Source of the DNA: Rhodothermales bacterium
GTDB taxonomy: Bacteria; Bacteroidota; Rhodothermia; Rhodothermales; Bin80
DNA length: 64,000 bases
Direction of reading: 5' to 3'
Assembly: GCA_951812585.1 (NCBI GenBank)
Contig: OX638318.1
Coordinates: 3,104,810-3,168,809, forward strand
Below are positions 34,300 through 43,482 of this stretch, piece after piece. The notes under the pieces are model-generated. The model did not search any database. It was not told where the DNA came from and saw only the letters and a list, made by a program, of their open reading frames with translations. Within the stretch, counting starts at the first letter, position 1. Each line of letters begins with the position of its first letter. Both the position numbers and the translations under genes were made by a program.

Positions 34300-35262
34300 A
34301 TGCACCTTGATTCCAAGCATGCTCGGATTTTTGTTGCTGGACACCGTGGTCTCCTTGGGTCAGCCATCACACGCCGCTTGCAGCGCGAAGGGTTCGACCG
34401 TCTCCTGCTTCGGTCTCGTCACGCGCTCGACCTGCGGGATCAGCGCGCCCTCAACCACTTCTTTGAGGACGCGAAGCCCGAATTCGTAGTTCTTGCAGCC
34501 GCACGTGTGGGAGGCATACTCGCCAACGATACGTTTCCGGCGGATTTCATCGGCGACAACCTGAGGATACAGACCAATGTCCTGCACGCCGCCTACAAAG
34601 CCGGCGTCAAACGCCTGCTTTTCATGGGCAGCACATGCATCTACCCCAAGGAAGCGCCACAGCCACTGAAAGAGGAGTATCTCCTGACCGGACCGCTAGA
34701 ACCCACCAACGAGTGGTACGCTGTCGCCAAAATTGCAGGTGTCAAATACTGTCAGGCGCTGCGGCGACAACATGGATGTGACTTTGTGTCCCTTATGGCG
34801 ACAAACCTGTACGGTCCCGGCGACAATTTTGACCTGCAGACAAGTCATGTGCTTCCGGCGCTCCTGTACAAGGTGCACAGCGCCAAGAGCCGGGGAGCGG
34901 ATAGCTTCACAGTCTGGGGCACCGGTACGCCGCGGCGGGAGTTTCTGTTCTGCGAGGACCTTGCCGATGCTTGCCTTCATATTCTTAAGCAACCGGAGCA
35001 CCTCCTCTACCAGGCTGCACCAGATGGTCTTTTGAACGTCGGGGTAGGCAAGGATATTACCATCAATGAGCTCGTAAGCATTATTCAGCAGGTCGTAGGA
35101 TCGTCCTGCTCCGTGCAGTACGACCTATCTATGCCTGACGGGACACCGCGCAAACTTGTCGACGTCTCACGCATCAGCAGCCTGGGCTGGCATGCGCCCA
35201 CCGCACTTCGAGACGGCATTCAGCAGACCTATACCTGGATGCTGCAGAATCAAATCGTATGA
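34300..35262 (+). CDS. fcl: GDP-L-fucose synthase
   Basis: A 320-residue short-chain epimerase/reductase that turns GDP-4-keto-6-deoxymannose into GDP-L-fucose. The NADP loop is [24 protein letters not shown] is the fcl-specific segment; the catalytic triad lies in GSTCIYPK and [10 protein letters not shown] (Tyr-X3-Lys), and [10 protein letters not shown] follows. The gene ends inside the start of gmd (ATGA overlap). The usual order is gmd first, so the order is reversed here. Confidence 0.95.
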   Translation: MHLDSKHARIFVAGHRGLLGSAITRRLQREGFDRLLLRSRHALDLRDQRALNHFFEDAKPEFVVLAAARVGGILANDTFPADFIGDNLRIQTNVLHAAYKAGVKRLLFMGSTCIYPKEAPQPLKEEYLLTGPLEPTNEWYAVAKIAGVKYCQALRRQHGCDFVSLMATNLYGPGDNFDLQTSHVLPALLYKVHSAKSRGADSFTVWGTGTPRREFLFCEDLADACLHILKQPEHLLYQAAPDGLLNVGVGKDITINELVSIIQQVVGSSCSVQYDLSMPDGTPRKLVDVSRISSLGWHAPTALRDGIQQTYTWMLQNQIV

Positions 35263-36329
35263 AACGTCCCGTAGCCCTGATCACCGGCATCACAGGGCAA
35301 GATGGTGCATACCTGGCGGAATTTCTGCGCAAGAAGGGCTACATCGTGCACGGCGTCAAGCGAAGGGCGCGCCTGTTCAGTACGCAGCGCATAGACCACC
35401 TGTACCATGAGCCGAGGTCATTGGACGAAGACCTCGTCCTGCACTTCGGTGACCTGACTGATTCAACCAACCTGATTCGCGTTGTCCAGGAGGCCCGGCC
35501 AGACGAGATCTACAACCTTGGTGCCCAAAGCCATGTGCATGTCAGCTTTGATACGCCAGAATACACGGCCAATGCCGATGCGATTGGCGTGCTGCGCCTT
35601 CTGGAAGCAATCCGTGTACTGGGGCTGAGCGATTCGGTGCGGTTCTACCAGGCGTCTACGAGCGAACTCTACGGCAATGTGTCTGCTTCCCCGCAGAACG
35701 AACAGACGCCCTTCCGCCCGCGCAGCCCGTATGGCGTCGCCAAGCTCTATGCATACTGGATTACAGTGAACTACAGGGAAGCGTACGGGGTCTTTGCCTG
35801 CAACGGGATTCTGTTCAACCACGAGAGTCCCATGCGCCGCGAGACATTCGTTACGCGCAAGATTACGCGGGCCGCTGCGCGTATCAGGATGGGTCTGCAA
35901 GAATGCGTCTACCTGGGCAACCTTGATGCACGCAGGGACTGGGGCCACGCCAAGGACTACGTTGAAGGCATGTGGCGCATGCTTCAGCACGAAACGCCGG
36001 ACGACTTCGTGCTGGCAACCGGCAATGCCACTTCGGTGCGATCCTTTTGCGAACGCGCGTTCGCAGTCTGCGGCATGGAGTTGGAGTGGCTTGGAGAAGG
36101 AATCACTGAGCAGGCCATCTGCAAGAAGACGGGCCGGACCGTGGTTCGCGTGGACGGACGCTTTTACAGGCCCACAGAACCCACCCTTCTGGTGGGAGAT
36201 GCCACAAAGGCTCGCCGCGTGCTGGGTTGGGCCCCGCGGTATACCCTGGACTCCCTGATCGAGGAGATGGTCGAGGCAGACCTTGAGGCTGCCCGCGCTG
36301 CATTACCAAAGGGCCCCAGCATCCCCTAG
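35259..36329 (+). CDS. gmd: GDP-mannose 4,6-dehydratase
   Basis: A 356-residue enzyme that converts GDP-mannose to GDP-4-keto-6-deoxymannose, the substrate of the overlapping fcl product. The NADP loop is [12 protein letters not shown]; the catalytic set is in [16 protein letters not shown] and [12 protein letters not shown]. Further marks are [19 protein letters not shown] and [18 protein letters not shown]. It starts at the ATGA shared with fcl, so both enzymes should be made together. They supply GDP-fucose for a surface glycan. Confidence 0.96.
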   Translation: MKRPVALITGITGQDGAYLAEFLRKKGYIVHGVKRRARLFSTQRIDHLYHEPRSLDEDLVLHFGDLTDSTNLIRVVQEARPDEIYNLGAQSHVHVSFDTPEYTANADAIGVLRLLEAIRVLGLSDSVRFYQASTSELYGNVSASPQNEQTPFRPRSPYGVAKLYAYWITVNYREAYGVFACNGILFNHESPMRRETFVTRKITRAAARIRMGLQECVYLGNLDARRDWGHAKDYVEGMWRMLQHETPDDFVLATGNATSVRSFCERAFAVCGMELEWLGEGITEQAICKKTGRTVVRVDGRFYRPTEPTLLVGDATKARRVLGWAPRYTLDSLIEEMVEADLEAARAALPKGPSIP

Positions 36330-36393
36330 CACCAACCGCTTTGCTTGCAGCCAGGGACTGCGCAAGCTGCCACACACAGGCCCGGCCCCGATC

Positions 36394-38262
36394 CTAATCC
36401 GCCTCAGGCGCATCGGGTACGCGCGCCCAGCGGCGCGCGTCCAGCACAAAAAGCTGCTGCCTGTGAATGATGCTACCGCGGGTGGCTTCCGCTATGACAG
36501 GGATGCGTGCCACCGCAAAGGCGCGTCGCCAGCGTGCCGCAGTCTTGAAGGCTAGGTGCACCTCTTGCTGCTTCATGTGACGCCAGTGACGCAAACGGTT
36601 GACCGCCTTATCCAGCATCTCGAGAATCATCAGTTCCAGACGCGCTTCGTAAACCGACTCGACGACAAGTACGCGTTGCCTCGCTACGCGACAGGCTTCG
36701 CTAAGAACTGCTGAGGCGTCTTCCGCGTGGTGCAGAACGAAGTACAGGACAACCACATCAAACGTATCGTCCGACCAAGGCAAGGTGCGCGGCCCGCAAA
36801 GTGTGTGCGGCAACGCGGTCCTGTTCAGGTTCACAATATCCGTCAGGACCACCTCGGCCTGGTGGATCTCGCGGATATGTTCGCCTACATAGCCTTCACC
36901 GCATCCCAGATCCAGGATGGTAAGCGGCCGCATGCGCCTGGGCAGGTAGGTGCTGATGAAGCGCGCCTTCGTCCTTGCCCTTTGCCTAAGGATCGCTTGC
37001 AGCAAAGCAGGCCCGTACTGTACACATGCGATGACGAATCCGCCGCTCCACACCAGCATAACAAAAACCCAATACGGCCCGCCGGCATACAGCAGATATG
37101 TTCCAACGGACATAGCACCCACCCAGAACCAGGCCCATACCGGGCGCTCCAGCAGTGCAGCGAGAAACAGCACGCTGAGGAGGTACCACGGATGCACGGT
37201 GGTAGACAGAGTCAGGTACAAACCGATAGCAGCCAGGAATGCCTTGTGCAGCGGCCACCTGTACCTGTAGTCCAGCGCGTACAGGAAGGGCAGCCCCAAA
37301 AGCAGGCACCAGCGGAGTGCCGGCCCGATCTGCTTGCTGTAATCCGCACCCGTGAGCCAGTAAAAGACCTGCTTGATGGCATAGTACAACCCCGCGTTGA
37401 ACTCAAAGTAGCGCGTGTACAGGTCTAGCGAGTCCTGCACATGGCCTATTACGTACGGGGCGGCATACGGCACGGCCAGCAGCAGCAGTGCCAGAATTCC
37501 GGTCCAGACTGCCCGCCACCCAAAACGGCGCCAAAGAAAAGGGAAAAGCAGCACTGGAAACAGCTTCACCCAGGCGGCAGCTGCAAGCGCCACTGAGGCC
37601 CAAGTGCCCTTCCCTGAGCGGCCGGCGCGTATCACAATAATCAAGAGAAGCAAGAGGAGCGATTCCGTGTGGCCTTGGCCTGCGGTTTCGAGCAGCACCA
37701 GCGGATTCCACGCATACAGCATGAGGTTGCGTGCGCTCACCAGCCGCGCTAGTAAGAATAGCGCCATGATTTCGGCGAGCACGAGCACACCCTTAATGGC
37801 ATAATGGCTCGATTTCCAGCCGTGCCCTGTAAAGAGCCCGCCGAAAGCAAAGACGTACTGAGAAACAGGCGGATAGACGCTGTAGAAAGACTTTGAATTA
37901 AGCCGTTCGTACACATCATCTACATCTACTTGCAGTGACGCGAGGGCAGCGTCTTCAGGAGTGTATCGATACGGATTGATTTGTTCGGCCTGAAGGGCGC
38001 CATCCCATACGTAACGGAAGGCGTCATCCGACAGCGATGGCGGCAACCACACCAGGGCCAGCCTGAACACCACCGCGAACAGCAGCACTTCGCGCAACGT
38101 GACACTTCCCCGCGCCCAGAGCGCGACCAAGAAGCCACTCGCAAAGAGTGTAACAGCAACGACTGCCGGCAACTGTGTTCGGTCCTGAGCCAGTACCGCG
38201 AGGGCAAGCACGGAGCCCATCAAGAGCACCTGAATGCACGTAGTAAGCGAGGCGCGGCTCAT
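36394..38262 (-). CDS. GT-C glycosyltransferase fused to a SAM methyltransferase
   Basis: A 622-residue fusion. ATG 38262 (MSRASLTTCIQ) is chosen over the longer frame to 38349. The first ~430 residues are a polytopic GT-C/GT87-type membrane glycosyltransferase. Its acidic catalytic loop reads LSDDAFRYVWDGALQAEQINP, and it has about ten helices. A basic linker (RQRARTKARF) leads to a cytoplasmic class I methyltransferase (~440-600) with ILDLGCGEGYVG, the acidic TDIVN, FDVVVLYFVLHHAED and SEACRVARQRVLVV. GT-C enzymes use lipid-linked sugars such as those made by the Dpm1-like enzyme next door. Both halves look intact. The frame runs through without a stop, so a sequencing join is unlikely but not excluded. 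Confidence 0.85.
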   Translation of the reverse strand: MSRASLTTCIQVLLMGSVLALAVLAQDRTQLPAVVAVTLFASGFLVALWARGSVTLREVLLFAVVFRLALVWLPPSLSDDAFRYVWDGALQAEQINPYRYTPEDAALASLQVDVDDVYERLNSKSFYSVYPPVSQYVFAFGGLFTGHGWKSSHYAIKGVLVLAEIMALFLLARLVSARNLMLYAWNPLVLLETAGQGHTESLLLLLLIIVIRAGRSGKGTWASVALAAAAWVKLFPVLLFPFLWRRFGWRAVWTGILALLLLAVPYAAPYVIGHVQDSLDLYTRYFEFNAGLYYAIKQVFYWLTGADYSKQIGPALRWCLLLGLPFLYALDYRYRWPLHKAFLAAIGLYLTLSTTVHPWYLLSVLFLAALLERPVWAWFWVGAMSVGTYLLYAGGPYWVFVMLVWSGGFVIACVQYGPALLQAILRQRARTKARFISTYLPRRMRPLTILDLGCGEGYVGEHIREIHQAEVVLTDIVNLNRTALPHTLCGPRTLPWSDDTFDVVVLYFVLHHAEDASAVLSEACRVARQRVLVVESVYEARLELMILEMLDKAVNRLRHWRHMKQQEVHLAFKTAARWRRAFAVARIPVIAEATRGSIIHRQQLFVLDARRWARVPDAPEAD

Positions 38263-38436
38263 GTGCAGGCGGCGTCCATATCGGGGTGCGAGTCGTTCCT
38301 TATGTCCAAGCCTGCTGCCGCCACCCCAAGAAACCCTCGTGGCATGCACTGGCGCGGCCCGCGCGACTGAACGGGCCGGACCGCATGCCCCGACGCAGCA
38401 ACTAGTTCAACGGTGCATGTGCTGGCGGACCGTCAC

Positions 38437-39228
38437 CTATGTCTTAAAGTGCTTGGCCGCATAACTGCGGTTGAAGGTCACGGCGCCGGGCGCACCCATG
38501 AGCCAGGGCCAAAGGTCAGCGGGTATATCGGGCTTGATCGCAACCATGGCGAATGAGTTGCACTGACGCTTGAAGAACAAGCTGAAAAGCTTGGCCAGAG
38601 GCGCTACGGCATAGAGTATCAGCAGCTTGGCACGACTCTTCCTGAGCTTTGCCATCTCATAGGGGAGGTTTAAGGCATAGAAGAACTGGAAGTCATGCCT
38701 GCCTGCGGGATTAAAGGATCGGATCACCTTCTTGAACTCCGATTCTGTCCATCGGTAGATGTAGTTGGGAATCGGCGTGTTGTCTACGCCCTCGTAGGCG
38801 AAGTTGTGGTCAATCACCGATTCCAGCTCGTACCTGGGAGAAAGCCCTACCCTATTGGCAAGCCGCATGACTGCACTGTCTCGCGACTCGATAACGATCA
38901 CTGCCTTGCGGGCCACGCGGTACATTTCCGTAAGTGCGCGGTGCGGGGACCGACAGTGATGCAGCCCATCGGCTACAAACGCTACATCAAAGCTCTCGTC
39001 CGCAAACGATAAATGCTGCGCATCTTCCCGGCTCCAAGCCAGTGGCCTGAATTCGTCTGCACGCATGCGTTCGTCTATGTTGGTGATCAGCGTGTTGGAT
39101 AGTCCGAGCTTACAAAACAAGTCACGCTCGCTTGCACCCGCGCAAACGGTCAGAATCGAGTCGGATGCTTGCAACGTCCCAGACGTAAAAAGCACCTTCA
39201 GTACCGACTCGACGAATGATGCACGCAT
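38437..39228 (-). CDS. SAM-dependent methyltransferase
   Basis: A 263-residue class I methyltransferase. ATG 39228 is chosen; the frame remains open to 39447 but that extension is unlike a protein. ILTVCAGASERDLFCKLG replaces the glycine-rich SAM loop, then TNIDERM, REDAQHLSFADESFDVAFVADGLHH (in part) and ALTEMYRVARKAVIVIES, the usual Methyltransf_11 end. A C-terminal extension of ~110 residues includes a hydrophobic stretch (LLILYAVAPLAKLF) that may touch the membrane. Placed beside sugar-nucleotide and glycosyltransferase genes, it probably methylates a glycan or its lipid carrier. Confidence 0.82.
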   Translation of the reverse strand: MRASFVESVLKVLFTSGTLQASDSILTVCAGASERDLFCKLGLSNTLITNIDERMRADEFRPLAWSREDAQHLSFADESFDVAFVADGLHHCRSPHRALTEMYRVARKAVIVIESRDSAVMRLANRVGLSPRYELESVIDHNFAYEGVDNTPIPNYIYRWTESEFKKVIRSFNPAGRHDFQFFYALNLPYEMAKLRKSRAKLLILYAVAPLAKLFSLFFKRQCNSFAMVAIKPDIPADLWPWLMGAPGAVTFNRSYAAKHFKT

Positions 39229-39787
39229 ATTATTGCACAGCTGAAGGATGTGAACGATGCGCTCCACAGCGAGCGGCACCGCGACACGCCCGGACTGCTC
39301 GCGCAACCCAAGGAAGATAGCATACCCGCTCGATCCAGCAAGGCGTGCCTTGGTGCGCACGCATGGCGCACCTGCCAGCCGCTGGCGCACCCCAAACGCA
39401 CCGCAGCCACACCGGTGCTGTGCGAAGCCGTGGTCCAGATCGACCACGTATTAGGGAATTTACGGATTAATGTCATGCTTTAAGTGAGCGGGTTAAGCGA
39501 GCAATCTGAACAAGCCGACATTCAAGACCATGGAAGCAAGACTTGATGTCCGATGCAGGTATGTCGGGGGACGCTAATAGACCTTTGTTCAAAGTACGTT
39601 TCGCAGGCAATCAGTGGGATGGCTATTTTTGTATGCTATTGTGAGGACCAGGTGCGCCCGCCGGCACCGGGCGCGCCGCAGTGCGACCAGTGCTGCAATT
39701 TCGTGACTGACTGGAGCTGTGTGGAACAGACCATTCCCGCATGGGCATGATCACAGCGCGCCGCACAGCACCCTTTGGCTCCACACC
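39229..39787. other. Divergent intergenic region before the propeller array
   Basis: 559 bases between the methyltransferase and the first propeller gene. Right of centre it has a good -33/-7 type promoter (annotated separately). No coding frame here resembles a protein. Confidence 0.5.
39599..39631 (+). promoter_or_regulatory. Candidate Bacteroidota-type promoter, propeller gene 1
   Basis: TATTTTTG at 39624-39631 matches the Bacteroidota -7 box TAnnTTTG exactly. TTTC at 39599-39602, 21 bases upstream, is one base off the -33 TTTG box. Transcription would start near 39638, giving a ~150-base leader. Confidence 0.45.
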
Positions 39788-42700
39788 ATGCTGACCAGTA
39801 TCCGAACCGTCTGGGTGATCATTGCCGGGCTGCTCTTGCTGCTCGCCATCTCGCTCGTCCCTAGGCACGACACTGCACCACGCGACACGCGTCCGCTGGA
39901 TTCAGTGCACAGCGGATCAGTAGCCTCTGCTGGACACCCGGATCTGTTTGCCCGATGGCACGCAAGCGTTCGTGTTCCTGAAGATGGCCACCCCTACCCT
40001 ATTGGTTACCGCGTTGCTGAGTTCGCACATGCTGTACGTGCGCTGAAGCAGGCGGGCAAGCGGCTTGACTGGACAGAGCGCGGGCCGGGCAATGTCGGTG
40101 GGCGCACGCGCGCCATCGCGGTAGATCCATCGGATCCAACCGAAGAAACCTGGTACGCGGGCACCGTCGGGGGCGGCCTTTGGAAGACCGTGGATGGGGG
40201 TGAGCGCTGGACCTCGCTCACGGACCACTTGCCCAACTTGTCTGTTTCCAGTCTGGCAATTGTCCCCAGCGATCCCAGGGTTCTTTACATGGGTACGGGC
40301 GAGGGTTTCGGAAATCTGGACGCCATAGCCGGAGCCGGCATCTTCCGATCTGATGACAGCGGTCAGACATGGACGCATCTTGCGGCGACGGCTGTGAACG
40401 AAGATTTCCGCTTTGTCAACAGGCTGGCCGTTGACCCGGACAATGCAGACGTAATCCTGGCGGCGACCAATACGGGCATATTCCGGTCGGGCGACGGCGG
40501 CGAAAGCTGGGTCCAGGCCTATGCTGCGACTGACCGCGTACAGGACCTTAGAGCCCAGCCCGGCAACTTCAACGTGCTCTTGGCCGCCGAAAATGGCACA
40601 GCAATTCTCCGATCAGACGACCGCGGCAAGACATGGACTCCAGCTTTGGACGCGTTTCCCAATGGATGTTCGCGCATCGAAATAGCGTTTTCTCCTTCAG
40701 ATTCTGCCGTGGTATGGGCCGCCATCCAGATTGACGCATCCAGTTCGGATCTGGTAAAGAGCACCGATGGCGGGCAAACGTGGACCTGGACTTTGCCCAC
40801 AGCTCCCAACTGGTTGGGTGCCCAGGGCTGGTACGACAACACACTGGCGGTCCATCCCTTTGCGGCGGATACTGTATTCCTGGGAGGCATCAGTCTCTGG
40901 CGTGGCACCCTGCACGCCGACTCGGGTAACGTTGCCGGTCCTTCGAAGGCGGACTGGGGGCTGACACCGAGCTTTATGGAGTTCGTCAGCTTCGACAGCG
41001 GTACGCACTTTGGACAACGCCTGGCGCTGGGCATCAATGTGGGAGCGCACGATGTAGTGGAGGCGCACTATGGACCCATAGAGATTCGATTTGGCCAAGG
41101 CTTGCAGAAAGCACATCGATTTATTGTTTCGCCAACAGGCGGCCTGGCAGGCGATGGGGGCGCCGGCATTCCGCTGAGCGAATATGAGTACGCAGGCTAT
41201 GTGGATGTTCCATTGCAGGTCTGGGACACGCAAAAGAATCAACAGCTCATGTTTTCATTCAGGGATCAGGCCGACAACGGCGAATGGGACCTGATACCGC
41301 TTAGCTATGCGGCTGGAACTCCGCGCAATTTGCAAAGCAGGGAATACATCTTCGTACATCGATATCAGTACGACGCCTTGGCACCACAGGCCGCAATTGC
41401 TGCCGATGGCGGCGTGTCGTACGGCTTGCTGTACTGGATGTGGCCCTACCTGGCAGACAGCGCGGCCTGGGACCCGAACAGCCTGCCTAGCACACAGCTG
41501 AGCATCAGCTATGCGCGCGTGCGCGGAGTGAGAAAGACCGTACGCTCACATGGACGCGGTGCCCATGTGGATCATCACGCGCTGATACCCATCCATGTCA
41601 ATGCCGTGGACAGAACCTTCTCGATGCTCAACGCAAACGACGGCGGTGTTGCCATCTCTCGCAACGGAGGCAGGGACTATGCTTCCACGGACCAGGCGGG
41701 GGCAGGCTTCAATACCGCCCAGTTTTACGGCATTGCCAAGCGGCCAGGAGCGAACGTATACATTGGCGGAATGCAGGACAACGGTACATGGAAATCCCGC
41801 GAAGATGCGTCAGCCGAGGACGCATGGGACTACGAGCTGAGTGGCGACGGCTTTGAAGCCCTCTGGCACAGCACCAATGAACAGCTCGTTTTGGCCTCCC
41901 AGCAGTTCAACTACCTGCGCCGCAGCACCAACGGCGGAAGCAGTTGGCTATCGGCGACTAACGGGTTGCAGGATGTCGGTGTGAATAATGGCGGACAGTT
42001 CATGACGCAGCTCGCCCATTCGCCGCATGCACCGGATCGGGTGTTCACCATCGGGCGCAGCGGCGTTTGGAGATCAGAGAATTTCGGCGTTTCCTGGACG
42101 CTTGCGCCCGTAACTTCTCACTGGGGATTCGGTGACTCAGGCAAAGTGCGCGCGTCACTTGCAAGCGAAGATGTGGTTTGGGCCGGTTATGCAATGGATG
42201 ACAACCCGTCCACCACACTTCACGTCTCGCGCAATCGCGGCGTGTCGTTCCTGAAAACCACCATTGCAGATGAATCTCCTAATGCGCGGCTGTCCGGCCT
42301 GGCGACGCATCCCCATGAGGCTGGAACTGCCTTTGCACTCTTTTCCGCGCGCAGCCGCCCAAAAGTGCTGCGGACCACCAACTATGGACAGCACTGGACT
42401 GATCTGTCAGGATTTGGTACCGTGGGAAGCGACGCGAGCACCAGCGGATTTCCCAATGTGGCAATCTACGATCTGCTCGTGATGCCACATGCACCCAATG
42501 TGCTGTGGGTGGGCACAGAGATCGGTCTCTTTCACTCGCTTGATGCAGGTACGACTTGGTCCTACGCAGACAACGGACTGCCGGCCGTCGCTGTATGGCG
42601 CATGAAGGTGCGCGACAATCAGATCGTTGTTGCAACCCATGGACGCGGCGTATGGACTGCGCCGCTGGCATCGGTGGAGACAGCGGTAGACGATACCCCA

Positions 42701-42979
42701 TCGGTAGTGCCTGCGGCGGTCGTTCTTGAGCAGAATTATCCGAATCCATTCAATGCGCACACAACGATTGGTTTTGCGGTGCCCGAAACAATGCACATCA
42801 AGATTGCCGTGTACGATGCCACAGGTAGACGCATCGCAACGCTTGCCGATCAGCTGTATACACCAGGCCGGCATGCGCTGCACTGGCTCCCAGAAGGCAT
42901 GGCTAGCGGTGTTTACTACTACAGACTGGGCTCCGGGGGGCGCCTGATCCAAACGCAGGTGATGACACTCGTGAAGTAG
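39788..42979 (+). CDS. T9SS-exported sortilin/BNR-type propeller protein, copy 1
   Basis: A 1,063-residue secreted protein. ATG 39788 starts the signal segment (LTSIRTVWVIIAGLLLLLA); the frame back to GTG 39719 adds only polar residues. It is a VPS10/BNR beta-propeller with repeated Asp-box motifs (SDDSGQTWTHL, SGDGGESWVQA, STDGGQTWTW). It holds the array-specific markers WTERGPGNVGGRTRAI and QFYGIAKRPG, then a T9SS type A domain (EQNYPNPFNAHTTIGFAVPE to the end). About 200 residues inserted between propeller blades (~375-590) are shared with copies 2 and 3. Such proteins are often called glycosyl hydrolases, but no catalytic residues can be pointed to. It probably acts at the cell surface. 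Confidence 0.88.
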   Translation: MLTSIRTVWVIIAGLLLLLAISLVPRHDTAPRDTRPLDSVHSGSVASAGHPDLFARWHASVRVPEDGHPYPIGYRVAEFAHAVRALKQAGKRLDWTERGPGNVGGRTRAIAVDPSDPTEETWYAGTVGGGLWKTVDGGERWTSLTDHLPNLSVSSLAIVPSDPRVLYMGTGEGFGNLDAIAGAGIFRSDDSGQTWTHLAATAVNEDFRFVNRLAVDPDNADVILAATNTGIFRSGDGGESWVQAYAATDRVQDLRAQPGNFNVLLAAENGTAILRSDDRGKTWTPALDAFPNGCSRIEIAFSPSDSAVVWAAIQIDASSSDLVKSTDGGQTWTWTLPTAPNWLGAQGWYDNTLAVHPFAADTVFLGGISLWRGTLHADSGNVAGPSKADWGLTPSFMEFVSFDSGTHFGQRLALGINVGAHDVVEAHYGPIEIRFGQGLQKAHRFIVSPTGGLAGDGGAGIPLSEYEYAGYVDVPLQVWDTQKNQQLMFSFRDQADNGEWDLIPLSYAAGTPRNLQSREYIFVHRYQYDALAPQAAIAADGGVSYGLLYWMWPYLADSAAWDPNSLPSTQLSISYARVRGVRKTVRSHGRGAHVDHHALIPIHVNAVDRTFSMLNANDGGVAISRNGGRDYASTDQAGAGFNTAQFYGIAKRPGANVYIGGMQDNGTWKSREDASAEDAWDYELSGDGFEALWHSTNEQLVLASQQFNYLRRSTNGGSSWLSATNGLQDVGVNNGGQFMTQLAHSPHAPDRVFTIGRSGVWRSENFGVSWTLAPVTSHWGFGDSGKVRASLASEDVVWAGYAMDDNPSTTLHVSRNRGVSFLKTTIADESPNARLSGLATHPHEAGTAFALFSARSRPKVLRTTNYGQHWTDLSGFGTVGSDASTSGFPNVAIYDLLVMPHAPNVLWVGTEIGLFHSLDAGTTWSYADNGLPAVAVWRMKVRDNQIVVATHGRGVWTAPLASVETAVDDTPSVVPAAVVLEQNYPNPFNAHTTIGFAVPETMHIKIAVYDATGRRIATLADQLYTPGRHALHWLPEGMASGVYYYRLGSGGRLIQTQVMTLVK

Positions 42980-43482
42980 GAGTAACCGTGCCCGTTCCCA
43001 GGCGGTTGCCCCATGCACTGGGACGATAGGGATTCGTAGCGATGACAGGCACGCCTGGCTGGACACGCAGGCGACAGGCCCGTGCGTCGACCCAATCCTT
43101 CGACGTCGGCAACGGTCCGACGGGCACGACATGCATCCGCTCGTCGCGTCGGGACCCACCGGGCAAAACTCGTAGTGTGCCTGGCCGCCCTGACCCGAGG
43201 CCCAGATTGTCTGGTACGGTTTCTGCAAACTTGCCACGCTGCCTGGTAGCCGGGCTGCCGCGGGTGCCCCGTTGCAGACGATCCCGCAGTCGTATTGCAG
43301 GACATTCATCGAGATGCCTTCCCAATGCCCTTCGCCGCGCGCAGCGACTACCAGAGCACCGGCAGCGTGCTTGTCACTGTGCGGTAGTTTATGTATTTTG
43401 CGTCCTAACAAATGGTTGCAAACAGTTTAGCATGCTACTTCAACCCGATGCTTCTCAGCGAGGCATCACATCCTAGGGCAAC
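42980..43482. other. Intergenic region between propeller copies 1 and 2
   Basis: 503 bases. A minus-strand frame across 42407-43411 stays open, and its 43000-43400 part (GEGHWEGISMNVLQYDCGIV, GQGGQAHYEFCPVGPDAT) reads a little like protein, but it runs antisense into copy 1 and has no family match, so I do not call a gene. The copy 2 promoter should lie near the right end; TATTTTG occurs there but in a poor context. Confidence 0.4.

Noticed and set aside
36727-37428. 233-codon plus-strand frame
   Set aside because: Exact antisense of the GT-C membrane domain; Gln/Pro/His-rich shadow composition.
42407-43411. 334-codon minus-strand open frame as one gene
   Set aside because: Two thirds of it lie antisense inside propeller copy 1 or have no family pattern; only the intergenic part is kept as a weak finding.
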